The notes beneath the pieces were generated by a model. That model had not been told where the DNA came from. It was given only the letters and a program-made list of their open reading frames with translations, and searched no databases. From Streptomyces albus subsp. albus (lineage in GTDB: Bacteria; Actinomycetota; Actinomycetes; Streptomycetales; Streptomycetaceae), in NCBI RefSeq assembly GCF_000719865.1, contig NZ_JOID01000016.1:62001-126000 (forward strand): DNA of 64,000 nt, given 5' to 3'. Positions 28,346 to 36,622 of the stretch are shown here, piece after piece (the first letter of the stretch is position 1; every line of letters begins with the position of its first letter). A program made the translations under genes and the position numbers.

Positions 28346-30762
28346 GGGGTGCCTCCCGTCCGGTCCCGGCCGGCAGCGCGGGAGACGGACGGTCCACCGG
28401 CGTGTGCCCCGGGGCCCCCGGGCGTGCGCTCCAGGCCGTTGCCCCGCGGTGCGCCGGGCACGGCGGACGCGGACGGAGCGCCCTTCTCCGGCCGGCCGGT
28501 GACGGAGTCCCGCACGGCCGTCCGTACCGTCGCGCCGGCTTCGCCGGTTCGCTCCGGACCGTCCGCGGCTTCCGGTGCGAGCCCTCCGGGGATGCCCGGG
28601 GGGTGGGAGGCGATGCCGGTCGCCGCCGTGCCGGCCGGGTCCGGCACGTCCTCCGGGTCGGCGAAGACCGCGCGGTACGCGGGGCGTTCCCACAGGGTCT
28701 CGTGCGGGCCCACGGCGCGGACCCGGCCGTTCTCCAGCCAGACCACCAGGTCGGCGCGGGCCGCCGAGGACACCCGGTGGGCGATGAGCAGACGGGTGCC
28801 GGCCCGGACGTCGCGGGTCAGCGCGCGTCCCACCTCCAGCTCGGTGACGCTGTCCAGGCTGGAGGTGGCGTCGTCCAGCACCAGCAGCCGGCCGGCGTGG
28901 GCGAACGCCCGTGCCAGGCCGAGGCGTTGCAGCTCGCCGCCGGAGAGCGGCGCGTCGGCGAGCGGGGTGCCGTATCCGGCGGGCAGCAGCCGGATGAAGG
29001 AGTCGGCGCGCGCGGTGCGGGCGGCGGCCCGCACGGACTCCTCCGGGGGGTCGCCGGTGCCGAAGGCGATGGCCGCGCCCACCGTCCCGCCGAACAGCGC
29101 GGGGCGTTCGAAGGCGTAGCCGACCTCGCGACGCAGCTCCGTCCGGTCGAGTTCGGGCAGCGGTACGCCGTCGAGCAGGACCTCGCCGTCGTCCGGGTCC
29201 TCCAGCCGGCCCGCGACGGCGGCCAGCACCGACTTGCCGGCGCCGGACCGCCCGACGACGGCGGCCGTGACACCGCCGGGGACGGTGAGGTCGACGCCGT
29301 CCAGCACCCGGGCGCCGCCCCGTACGACGGCGACGCCGCGCAGTTCGAGCCGGCCGGGCCCGCCGGGCGGCAGCCGGCGAGTGCCGTGGCGCACACGTGG
29401 CGCGGACAGCAGTTCGGCGGTGCGGCGGGCGGCCGCCCGGCCCCGCACCAGGGCGTTGAGCTGCCCGACGACGCCCCCGATCCCGGCGGCGAGGCCCGCG
29501 TAGCGGGCGGCGGCCAGGAGTTCGCCGACGCTGAGGTGCCCGGCGGCCAGCCGTACCCCGCCGACGGCCAGGACGGCGGTGGTCAGCAGCGGCACCAGGA
29601 TGCCGCCCTGGGTGACGGCGCGGCCGTACACCTGCCACATCCGGCGCCCCTGGGCGTCGAGTTCGGGGAGGGGCGCGAGCACCCGGTCCCGCTCGCGGCG
29701 GGCGGTACCGGCGGCCGCGACGGTCCGCGCGCCCCCGAGCGCCTCCATCAGCCGGGCCGCGATGTCTCCCTGGACGCGCTGGTAGCGCGTCACGCTGTCG
29801 GAAGAGCTGCGCACGAAGACGCGCAGCAGCAGGAGCAGGACGGGCACCCCGGCGAGGAACACCGCGGCGGTCCAGGCGTCGACGAGGACGAGGGCGACGA
29901 TGCCGCCCACCGGCGTGAGCACCGAGGCCGCGGAGGCGGCCGCGGTGGCGGGCACCGTGCCCGCCTCGGCGGCGTTGCCCGTCAGCCGGGTCACGACGTC
30001 GCCCGGGGCGAAGCGGGCGGCGCGGCGCGGGCCGACGGAGAGGAGGTGGACGGTGCCGAGGTTGCGCAGCCAGGCGGTGGAACGGGCGTTGGTGACGCCG
30101 GTGGCGTGGGCGGTGAGCGCGTCGAGCAGCACCTCGGCCGCGAGCAGCACGCCGCAGAGCGCCACCCACGTCCGGGCGCCGTCCCGCCGGTCCAGGAGCA
30201 GGTCGAGGGTGTGGCCGAGCACGGCGGGCAGGGCGATGGTCGCGGCGGCGGAGGCCGTGGTGGCCAGGAGGATCAGTACGGCCCGGCCGGTGCTGCGGCG
30301 CGCGGCGCCGGCCAGCAGCCGGCGGGCGCGGGGAGCGGAGGGCTGTCCGGCGGCCTCTGCGGCACGGGGCTGCCCGGCGGCACCGGCGGCGGACGTCCCG
30401 GCGGCGGCCGGGGTGCCGGCGGTGCCCGCGCCGGGCGGAACGGTGCGGGCTTCGTCCCGCGGTGACCCGGCGGTCCGGGCCCGGCCGCCGCGGACTCCTC
30501 CGGCCGGGGGCCGCTCACCGGGGGTTGCCCCGCCACGGGGCTCTTGGGTACGGGCCTCACCGGTACGGGCCGGCTCACCGCGATCGTCCCCGCCTGCGGC
30601 CCCGTCGCTCCCCGGAGCGGCGGCCGGTGAACCGGTGGAGCGGGCGCCGGAGCGCCGGGGCTTCTCACGTCCTGCCCGGGGGCCGGGGGCTTCGGGGCCA
30701 CGGGCCCCGGCGTCGGGAACTTCCGCGGAGGAGGGGCCGGTGCCGGCCGGCTCGGTGGCCAT
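28342..30762 (-). CDS. ramA: ABC transporter (membrane plus ATPase), RamA/AmfB-type
   Basis: This 806-residue half-transporter has an unusually long N-terminal low-complexity region (about 1-150, rich in Gly, Ala, Arg, Pro). Membrane helices follow at ~165-460 (RAVLILLATTASAAATIALP, VALCGVLLAAEVLLDAL). The ATPase has Walker A VVGRSGAGKSVL, signature LSGGELQRLGLARAF and Walker B LLVLDDATSSLDS. ATG 30762 follows AGGAGGGGAGAG. It is separated from ramS by 129 bp containing a palindrome. The C-terminal ~80 residues are again disordered. Confidence 0.88.
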   Translation of the reverse strand: MATEPAGTGPSSAEVPDAGARGPEAPGPRAGREKPRRSGARSTGSPAAAPGSDGAAGGDDRGEPARTGEARTQEPRGGATPGERPPAGGVRGGRARTAGSPRDEARTVPPGAGTAGTPAAAGTSAAGAAGQPRAAEAAGQPSAPRARRLLAGAARRSTGRAVLILLATTASAAATIALPAVLGHTLDLLLDRRDGARTWVALCGVLLAAEVLLDALTAHATGVTNARSTAWLRNLGTVHLLSVGPRRAARFAPGDVVTRLTGNAAEAGTVPATAAASAASVLTPVGGIVALVLVDAWTAAVFLAGVPVLLLLLRVFVRSSSDSVTRYQRVQGDIAARLMEALGGARTVAAAGTARRERDRVLAPLPELDAQGRRMWQVYGRAVTQGGILVPLLTTAVLAVGGVRLAAGHLSVGELLAAARYAGLAAGIGGVVGQLNALVRGRAAARRTAELLSAPRVRHGTRRLPPGGPGRLELRGVAVVRGGARVLDGVDLTVPGGVTAAVVGRSGAGKSVLAAVAGRLEDPDDGEVLLDGVPLPELDRTELRREVGYAFERPALFGGTVGAAIAFGTGDPPEESVRAAARTARADSFIRLLPAGYGTPLADAPLSGGELQRLGLARAFAHAGRLLVLDDATSSLDSVTELEVGRALTRDVRAGTRLLIAHRVSSAARADLVVWLENGRVRAVGPHETLWERPAYRAVFADPEDVPDPAGTAATGIASHPPGIPGGLAPEAADGPERTGEAGATVRTAVRDSVTGRPEKGAPSASAVPGAPRGNGLERTPGGPGAHAGGPSVSRAAGRDRTGGTP

Positions 30763-30872
30763 GGGCTGCGGTCTCTCCCCTCCTGGCGCTGACGCGCGGA
30801 CGAAGGCGGCGCGTACGGTGGGCGCGCGGCCCCGGGCGGAGTGTCGCCGTCCGGGGCCGCGCAGATCCATCT

Positions 30873-30886
30873 GCCTCCTAGGAGGC
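30873..30886. terminator. Palindrome between ramS and ramA (attenuator-like)
   Basis: GCCTCCTAGGAGGC is a perfect dyad 6 bp after the ramS stop, nested between GATCC/GGATC outer arms on the transcribed strand. It probably stops or stabilises most ramCS transcripts, so the transporter genes are expressed less than ramS. Confidence 0.5.
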
Positions 30887-30891
30887 CCGGA

Positions 30892-31026
30892 TCAGTTGCA
30901 GGTGGTGACGCTCAGGGAGCTGTCGCCGCAGAGCAGCAGGGAGGCGCGGGAGCCGCCGCCCGTCGCCAGCTCACCGGTGATCTCCTCGGCGGGGGTCTCC
31001 AGGGTCTGCAGGTCGAGAAGGGTCAT
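30892..31026 (-). CDS. ramS: SapB precursor (class III lanthipeptide, RamS)
   Basis: This 44-residue precursor has the class III leader motif LLDLQTLETPAEE and a core almost identical to S. coelicolor SapB: GSRASLLLCGDSSLS followed by VTTCN. The two Ser-x-x-Ser-x-x-x-Cys-like arrays are the residues RamC dehydrates and cyclises to form the amphipathic surfactant that helps aerial hyphae leave the aqueous colony. Compared with the S. coelicolor peptide, the core has Val for Ile near the end and two extra Gly (TGGGS instead of TGS). The ATG overlaps the ramC stop (ATGA), ensuring coupling to the synthetase. Confidence 0.96.
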   Translation of the reverse strand: MTLLDLQTLETPAEEITGELATGGGSRASLLLCGDSSLSVTTCN

Positions 31027-33743
31027 GACAGTGTCCTTTCCTTGATGTCCGTGGGGACGGGATTTTCTCGGGTACGGCCTCCGGCGGAGACCGGCTCGTG
31101 GGGCCGCCCGGTGGGCGGCGGGAGGAAGGGCAGGTGCACGGGGGAGCCGTGCAGCGCGCTGCCCAGGGCGAGCAGGCACCCGGCGGTGCCTGTGCTGAGG
31201 TCCATGGAGAGACGCATCATCTGCTCCCCGGGGAAGGCGAGTTCCCCGCGGAAGGGGACGGCGCCCCAGGTGAGGGAGGTGATCTGGCGGCGCAGGGCGC
31301 TCTCGTCCGTGCCGGGGCCGCCGGCCGTGGTGCGGGCCAGGTACAGGACCATGCCGGCCGCGCCCCGGAACAGCCCGGGCTGGGCGTAGAACTTGCCCTG
31401 GGCGGCCTGCACGATCCCGCCGCGCGCCCGGTCGAAGTCCTCGTCGTGGCGGTGGGCCAGGTAGTCGTCGAGGACCATGCCGATGCCGACGCTGCCGGCG
31501 CCGAGGTAGGGCATGGTGCGCTTGCCCTCGTCGACCTGGAGCGCTCCCCCGGCCCCCTCGACGCAGCGGGCGAGGTCGCGGCGCAGGGCCTGCGCCGCCA
31601 GGTCCAGCAGCGCGGGGTCCCCGGTGCGCTCGTAGCGGCGGATGAAGAGCAGGGCCTGGCCGGCGCCGCCGTGGAGGAGTCCGGCGCGCGGCACTCCGCC
31701 GCCGGTCCGTCCGGTTCCGCCGCCGGTGGCGGCCTCGGTTCCGTCGGAGCGGGCGAAGCGGTCCGCGACGATCGCGGTGCAGCGCGCGGCCGCGTCCTCC
31801 AGGGCGATCTCGCCCGTGCTCGCGCCCAGGGAATCCAGGGCGAGGGCGATGCCGGCGAGTCCGCTGTGCAGGTCGGGCGCCATGCCGGACCAGTCCTCGG
31901 CGAGGGCGCGCCCGGCGAGTTCCAGGGCGCGTTCGCGGTGGCCGAGGCGGTCCAGGGTCCAGGCGATGCCGGCGATGCCGTCGTAGAAGCCGAGCGGGGT
32001 GCCGGGGGCGGGCCGTTCGGTGCGGCGCAGCAGCCACTCCTCCGCCTCCGGGTGCCGTCCGCCGCCGGTCTCGGCGAGGGCGTGCAGCACACCGGCCGCG
32101 CCGTAGCCGTAGCAGAGGCCGCCGCCGGCCCGGAACTGGGCGATGTCGCCCGGGAAGAAGCGGTCGTGGCGGTCCGGGGTGGCCGAGGCGAGGATGGCGC
32201 GGGCCATGGAGTCCCGGCTGCGGGGCCAGTCCGCGGGCTCGACGGGCAGGTACGGGGCGCGGGCCGCCGGGGCGCTGCCGTCCGCGCCGGCCGCCGGTTC
32301 CGCCGCGGGGTCGCGGAGGATCTCGGCCACCGCCTCGTCGAGGAACTCGCGGGCCACCGGGAACTCCTGGGCGGCGATCTCCGCGAGGTGCGCGGCCTTG
32401 TTCCGGTCGACGGCGAAGAGGCTCGTGAGCGGAAGGAAGAGGGCGATGCGCAGACAGGCGAGCGCATAGCGGTCGACGTCGAAGCCGCGGTGTCCCGCGG
32501 GGGCGACGAAACCGGGGTTGGCGACGACCTGGCGGCGGCCCTCGTCGATGTGCGCGGCGGCCTCGAAGTCGAGGAGGGCGACGGAGGATTCGTCCTCGGA
32601 GACCATGATGTTGAACAGATGCAGGTCGTTGAAGACGACGCCGCGGGCGTGGACCGCCTCGACGGCCTCGGTGACCATGCCGTGCATCCGTATCGCCCAG
32701 TCCGTGTACTCGGCGAGCGCCTCCGGTGAGGGGGCGGGCTCGATGAGCGGGTGCCGGCGGGCGAAGAAGGTGTTGAGCGGCTTGCCCTCCAGGAACTCCA
32801 GCACCATGAAGTGGTGGTCGCCGAGGACGAAGGAGTCGCGCACCTCCGGGGTGTACGGCAGCCCCGACAGGCGTTCCAGGGCGGCGCGTTCGCGCTCCAG
32901 CCGGGCCACGGCGTCGGCTCCGTCGGCCGCGAGGCCGGCGTGCGGCCGGGCCTCCTTGAGGACGACCTTCTCACCGGTGCGGGTGTCCGTCCCGGCGTAG
33001 ACGCCGCCGCCGTTGGAGAAGTGCAGCGCCTTCTCGATGCGGTAGGGGATGCCGGTGGTCCGGGTGGCCGTGCGGGCCTCGATGTGCGGGGTGAGGCAGG
33101 CCGGCGGCTCCACCCAGTCGGGTATGTGGAAGGCCGGGTCCCGGCGGTCGGGTACGAGCCTCCCCTCGGCGTCGGCCACGGCGGGGCGCAGGACGCCCTG
33201 GTCGTCGTAGCAGTGCCGTTCGGTGAAGCTGCCGTAGCGCACGTGGACCGGGCCGGCGCCCCAGCGCAGATCGCTGAGGATGTACGGGCCGGGCTCCCCG
33301 TCGAGGAGTTCGCCGAGCTCGCGGGCGATGACCGCGAACTGCTCGTCGTTCTCCGGGTAGACGGTGATGAACTTGCCGCTGGCGCCGCGGTCCGCGTACT
33401 TGGCGTTGCGGGCGCGGAGGAGGTGCCGGCCCGGGATGAACTTGAAGGCCACCGACCGCGGCACGCAGTAGTCCCAGACCCGGGTGAGGATCTTCTCGGC
33501 GTTGTCGAGCGTGGCCGAGACGTGGATCTTCCAGCCCTGGGCGGGCAGCGCGGTGTCGAGCGGGCGGAAGGCCAGCCAGTCGCCGTTGCTGTGCCGCTGC
33601 CAGCCCTCGGGGGCCTCGCGGCGAGCGTGCTCGTAGAGCGCGCCGGGCGCTCCGGGGGTGTCCCCGGCGCCGGCGGAGAGACGGTGCGGGGCGTCGTAGA
33701 ACGTGCGGTCCGCGTCGCAGTACACGGCGTACCCCAGGTCCAT
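31023..33743 (-). CDS. ramC: Class III lanthionine synthetase RamC/AmfT
   Basis: This 906-residue protein has the three-domain LanKC layout. It comprises an N-terminal lyase-like part (1-220), a Ser/Thr-kinase domain (K263 in VVLKEA, catalytic D373 and N378 in FNDLHLFNIM, D392 in LLDFE) and a C-terminal cyclase (about 520-880, GLLHGGAGQALLFIRR) that lacks the Cys/His zinc ligands of true LanC. It phosphorylates Ser in RamS, eliminates to dehydroalanine and forms the rings. The start has GAAGGAG 4 nt upstream. It heads the ramC-S-A-B operon. Confidence 0.96.
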   Translation of the reverse strand: MDLGYAVYCDADRTFYDAPHRLSAGAGDTPGAPGALYEHARREAPEGWQRHSNGDWLAFRPLDTALPAQGWKIHVSATLDNAEKILTRVWDYCVPRSVAFKFIPGRHLLRARNAKYADRGASGKFITVYPENDEQFAVIARELGELLDGEPGPYILSDLRWGAGPVHVRYGSFTERHCYDDQGVLRPAVADAEGRLVPDRRDPAFHIPDWVEPPACLTPHIEARTATRTTGIPYRIEKALHFSNGGGVYAGTDTRTGEKVVLKEARPHAGLAADGADAVARLERERAALERLSGLPYTPEVRDSFVLGDHHFMVLEFLEGKPLNTFFARRHPLIEPAPSPEALAEYTDWAIRMHGMVTEAVEAVHARGVVFNDLHLFNIMVSEDESSVALLDFEAAAHIDEGRRQVVANPGFVAPAGHRGFDVDRYALACLRIALFLPLTSLFAVDRNKAAHLAEIAAQEFPVAREFLDEAVAEILRDPAAEPAAGADGSAPAARAPYLPVEPADWPRSRDSMARAILASATPDRHDRFFPGDIAQFRAGGGLCYGYGAAGVLHALAETGGGRHPEAEEWLLRRTERPAPGTPLGFYDGIAGIAWTLDRLGHRERALELAGRALAEDWSGMAPDLHSGLAGIALALDSLGASTGEIALEDAAARCTAIVADRFARSDGTEAATGGGTGRTGGGVPRAGLLHGGAGQALLFIRRYERTGDPALLDLAAQALRRDLARCVEGAGGALQVDEGKRTMPYLGAGSVGIGMVLDDYLAHRHDEDFDRARGGIVQAAQGKFYAQPGLFRGAAGMVLYLARTTAGGPGTDESALRRQITSLTWGAVPFRGELAFPGEQMMRLSMDLSTGTAGCLLALGSALHGSPVHLPFLPPPTGRPHEPVSAGGRTRENPVPTDIKERTLS

Positions 33744-33794
33744 GACGCTCCTTCATCCCGTCCGGTGGTGCGGGCCTCTCGGTGTGCTTCGAGA

Positions 33795-33835
33795 CTGTCA
33801 CCGGGGGCGCCGGCGGGAACAGTCACAGCTGTCAC
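33795..33835 (-). promoter_or_regulatory. Candidate RamR-binding repeats upstream of ramC
   Basis: CTGTCAC at 33795-33801, AGTCAC at 33821-33826 and CTGTCAC at 33829-33835 form spaced direct repeats 52-92 bp upstream of the ramC start. That is where a response regulator activating ramC would bind. Confidence 0.45.
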
Positions 33836-34261
33836 GACCCTGGTGTGCGGAACGCATGAGTAAGTTAGGGCAGTTCGAATGGTGTCGAACGGGGATATCT
33901 CGCCGGCCCGGATGTCCCGCCCTGCCTCCATGTGTCCCGGCCTGCCCGCTCACGGCCGGTGCCGCCCCGGAGGCGTCGCGGATACGGGCCGCGGGGGCGG
34001 CGGCGGGGCTCCGTGGGAGGACCGGCACGTATCGCCTCCCGCCCCGGGGTGATGCCCGGCCCGGAGCGGCACGCCGGGCGTCTCCGGACATCCGGTGGCG
34101 AACAGCACACCGGGCACGCGGTTTCCCGCACCGGGCACACCTTTCGCGGATCACCCGCGCTCCGCGGACTCCCGGGCACCTCCGGAGCCTTCGGAACTCA
34201 TGCCGGGGAGAGTCTCGGGGCGCACTCCGGCGGGATGGGCGGACGCCCGTTCGATGATCTT
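33836..34261. other. Intergenic region between ramC and the cobalamin riboswitch
   Basis: This region contains a GTTCGA-N6-TCGAAC dyad (33873-33890) in an A/T-richer patch. The rest is plain G/C-rich sequence. The promoter of the riboswitch transcript should lie in its last 60 bp. No gene is recognised. Confidence 0.35.
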
Positions 34262-34395
34262 CTACCGGCCGGTTATGGTGTCTCCCGACAACTTCATCCG
34301 TGCCCTGACAGGGGAAGACCGGTGCGAATCCGGCGCTGACCCGCAACCGTGAGTACAACCCGCGCCCCGCGCGGCCGTACAAGCCGGAGCACCTG
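34262..34395 (+). promoter_or_regulatory. Cobalamin (B12) riboswitch
   Basis: The conserved core is present: GGGGAAGACCGGTGCGAATC, then the B12-box-like GCTGACCCGCAACCGTGAG and the 3' element AAGCCGGAGCACCTG. It lies 186 bp upstream of a five-gene operon encoding an ECF transporter. In known cases adenosylcobalamin binding turns the downstream genes off. Confidence 0.95.
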
Positions 34396-34580
34396 TCCGG
34401 GCGCGAACAGGCTCCCGTCCGCCGGTGCGTCGCCCTCCGAGGCGCCCGCTCCCCGGACGGCACCGTCGAGGTATACGGAAGACGAGCCCGGTGTGCCCTC
34501 CGCGTGCGGTCCGCGCGTCCGGGGTCGGCCGTGCCCGGCTGCCCCCCACCGCGAGAACCACCTACGGAAGGCACCGAACC

Positions 34581-35852
34581 ATGAACGTACGCCGCACCGC
34601 CGCGGCCCTCGCCGCGTCCGCCGTGCTGGGTGCGCTCGCCGCACCCGCCGCCTCGGCCGGCACCGCCGCGCCCTCTCCCTCCGCCGCGAAGCTCCCGGCC
34701 GGGCTCCACGGCGACAAGGACCCCACCTACGACGGTGTGTGGCGGCAGTCCATAGCCCTGCTCGCCCAGGACACCGCGGGTGTCACCCCGTCCGCGGAGG
34801 CCGTGGACTGGCTGACGGGACAGCAGTGCGACTCCGGCGCGTTCGCCGCGTACCGCGCGGACGCCTCGGCCGGGTGCGACGCCAAGACACCGGTGGACAG
34901 CAACGCCACCGCCATCGCCGTACAGGCGCTCGCGGCTCTCGGCGGGCACACCGGCGAGGTCCGGAAGGCCGTCGGCTGGCTCAAGTCCGTGCAGAACGAG
35001 GACGGCGGCTGGGGTTACCTGCCCGGGAGCCCCAGCGACACCAACTCCACCTCCGTGGTCGCCGGCGCGCTGGCCGCGGCCGGCGAGAAGCCGGAGGCGG
35101 CCCGGGCGGGCGGCAAGTCCCCGTACGACGCGCTGGCCGAGCTGCAGCTCGGCTGCGACGCCGACGCCGGTGACCGCGGCGCCTACGCCTACCAGCCGGA
35201 CAAGAAGGGCGCCCTCGCCGCCAACGCCGACGCCACGGTGGCCGGTGTCCTGGCCGGCCACGGCAAGGGCCTCCTGGTCGACCCGGCCGCCGGGGACGGC
35301 AAGGGCGGCGGCGCACCCGAGCCGCTGGAATGCGGCTCCGGCGCGGACGCCGACCGCACGCCGGAGGAGGCCGCGTCCGGCGCCGCCGCGTACCTCACCG
35401 GACTGCTGGAGAAGGACGGGCACCTCACCTCCGTCGCGCCCGGCGCCGACAAGCCGGTGCCGGACCACTCCAACACCGCCGAGGCCGTGATCGCCCTGGC
35501 GGCGGCCGGCCACCCGGAGGCGGCCGAGGCGCCGCTGGCCTGGCTGGAGAAGAACTCCGCCGAGTGGGCCGCGGACAACCCGGCCGGTCTGGGCACGCTC
35601 GTCCTCGCCGCGCACGCCACGGGCGGCGACCCGCGCTCCTTCGGCGGCACCGACCTGGTGAAGCAGCTCAACGCCACCGGACCGGAGCCGGAGTCGGTGA
35701 AGGCGGCCGGCGCGGACGCCGGCGAGGAGGGGGAGAAGGCCGGATCCGGCGACGTCTCCGTCCTCTGGTGGGTCCTGGGCGCGGGCGTGCTCGCGGGTCT
35801 CGTCGCCGGCGCCGCCCTGCTGCTGGCCGGTGCCCGGAGGAAGCGGTCGTGA
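34581..35852 (+). CDS. Secreted, membrane-anchored alpha/alpha-toroid protein, probable cobalamin-binding
   Basis: This 423-residue protein has a signal peptide (about 1-27, AALAASAVLGALAAPAASA). Its extracellular alpha/alpha-toroid repeats (residues ~50-375) are of the prenyltransferase/squalene-oxidase-repeat type: AVDWLTGQQCDSGAFAAYRA, VGWLKSVQNEDGGWGYLPGS, NTAEAVIALAAAGHPEAAEA. Four Cys could form two disulfides. A C-terminal membrane helix (VLWWVLGAGVLAGLVAGAAL) with a basic tail anchors it. The same barrel fold makes up the B12-binding domain of intrinsic factor and transcobalamin. Placement first behind a B12 riboswitch and coupled to an ECF importer suggests a cobalamin-capture role; this is inference. 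GGAAGG precedes the ATG. Confidence 0.85.
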   Translation: MNVRRTAAALAASAVLGALAAPAASAGTAAPSPSAAKLPAGLHGDKDPTYDGVWRQSIALLAQDTAGVTPSAEAVDWLTGQQCDSGAFAAYRADASAGCDAKTPVDSNATAIAVQALAALGGHTGEVRKAVGWLKSVQNEDGGWGYLPGSPSDTNSTSVVAGALAAAGEKPEAARAGGKSPYDALAELQLGCDADAGDRGAYAYQPDKKGALAANADATVAGVLAGHGKGLLVDPAAGDGKGGGAPEPLECGSGADADRTPEEAASGAAAYLTGLLEKDGHLTSVAPGADKPVPDHSNTAEAVIALAAAGHPEAAEAPLAWLEKNSAEWAADNPAGLGTLVLAAHATGGDPRSFGGTDLVKQLNATGPEPESVKAAGADAGEEGEKAGSGDVSVLWWVLGAGVLAGLVAGAALLLAGARRKRS

Positions 35853-36622
35853 ACGGGCGACCGCGAGGCGCCGCCGGACGCCGGGCCGGCGTCCGACGGC
35901 GCCCGGTCGCGCGCCTCGGGGTGCGCGGGGCGGCCGTCCTGCCGCTCGCCGTCGCCGTCACCGCGCTCGGCGCGGGGCCCGCGCAGGCCGAGGGGTACCG
36001 CTACTGGTCCTTCTGGCAGCGGGACGGCGGCAGTTGGAGCTACGCCACCGAGGGGCCGGCGACCGCCCGGCCCGCCGACGGCGACGTCGAGGGCTTCCGC
36101 TTCTCCGTGAGCGCCGACAGCCAGGACGCCGCGAAGCCGCGCGGCAGGGCCGACTTCGACGCCATCTGCGCCGGCACCCCCGCCGAGGACGGCCGCAAGC
36201 GGGTCGCCCTGCTGCTGGACTTCGGCACCGCCGGGGACGCGCCGGACGGCGAACGGCCCCCGGAGCCCCGCACGGAGTGCGCTTCCCTTCCCGAGGACGC
36301 GACCAGCGGCGAGGCCCTGGCCGCCGTGGCCAAGCCGCTCCGCTACAACACCTCCGCGCTGCTGTGCGCGATCGCCGGCTACCCGGAGCGCGGCTGCGGC
36401 GAACAGGTGTCCGGCGACGCGGGCGCCGGGACGGGCGGCGGGGAGTCGTCCGGTGAGAGCGGTTCCGACCGTGCCGGTGACGACCGTGCGGGCGGCGACC
36501 GGGCCGGTGACGCACCGGTGGACGAGGCCGGCGGCTCGTCCACCGGCCTCTACGCGGGTGCCGCCGTCGTCGCCGTCCTCGCCGCGGGCGCCGTCTGGCA
36601 GGCCCGCCGACGCCGCGGATGA
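35849..36622 (+). CDS. SCO2322 family secreted, anchored protein
   Basis: This 257-residue protein has a long basic N-region and a signal peptide ending AGPAQA (about residue 50). Its extracellular domain begins EGYRYWSFWQRDGGSWSYAT and has four Cys (AICAG, TECAS, LLCAIAGYPERGCGEQ). A Ser/Gly/Asp linker with DRAGDDRAGGDRAGD repeats leads to a C-terminal membrane helix with an Arg-rich tail. It is coupled on both sides by 4-nt overlaps. I infer that it works with the preceding toroid protein, perhaps as the analogue of the beta domain of intrinsic factor. Confidence 0.82.
   Translation: MNGRPRGAAGRRAGVRRRPVARLGVRGAAVLPLAVAVTALGAGPAQAEGYRYWSFWQRDGGSWSYATEGPATARPADGDVEGFRFSVSADSQDAAKPRGRADFDAICAGTPAEDGRKRVALLLDFGTAGDAPDGERPPEPRTECASLPEDATSGEALAAVAKPLRYNTSALLCAIAGYPERGCGEQVSGDAGAGTGGGESSGESGSDRAGDDRAGGDRAGDAPVDEAGGSSTGLYAGAAVVAVLAAGAVWQARRRRG

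Noticed and set aside
28234..30465. 743-codon plus-strand open frame antisense to ramA
   Set aside because: Its composition mirrors the third-codon bias of ramA; no motif or plausible start.
34095..34352. 85-codon plus-strand frame over the riboswitch
   Set aside because: Its 3' half is the cobalamin riboswitch itself; it has no ribosome site.
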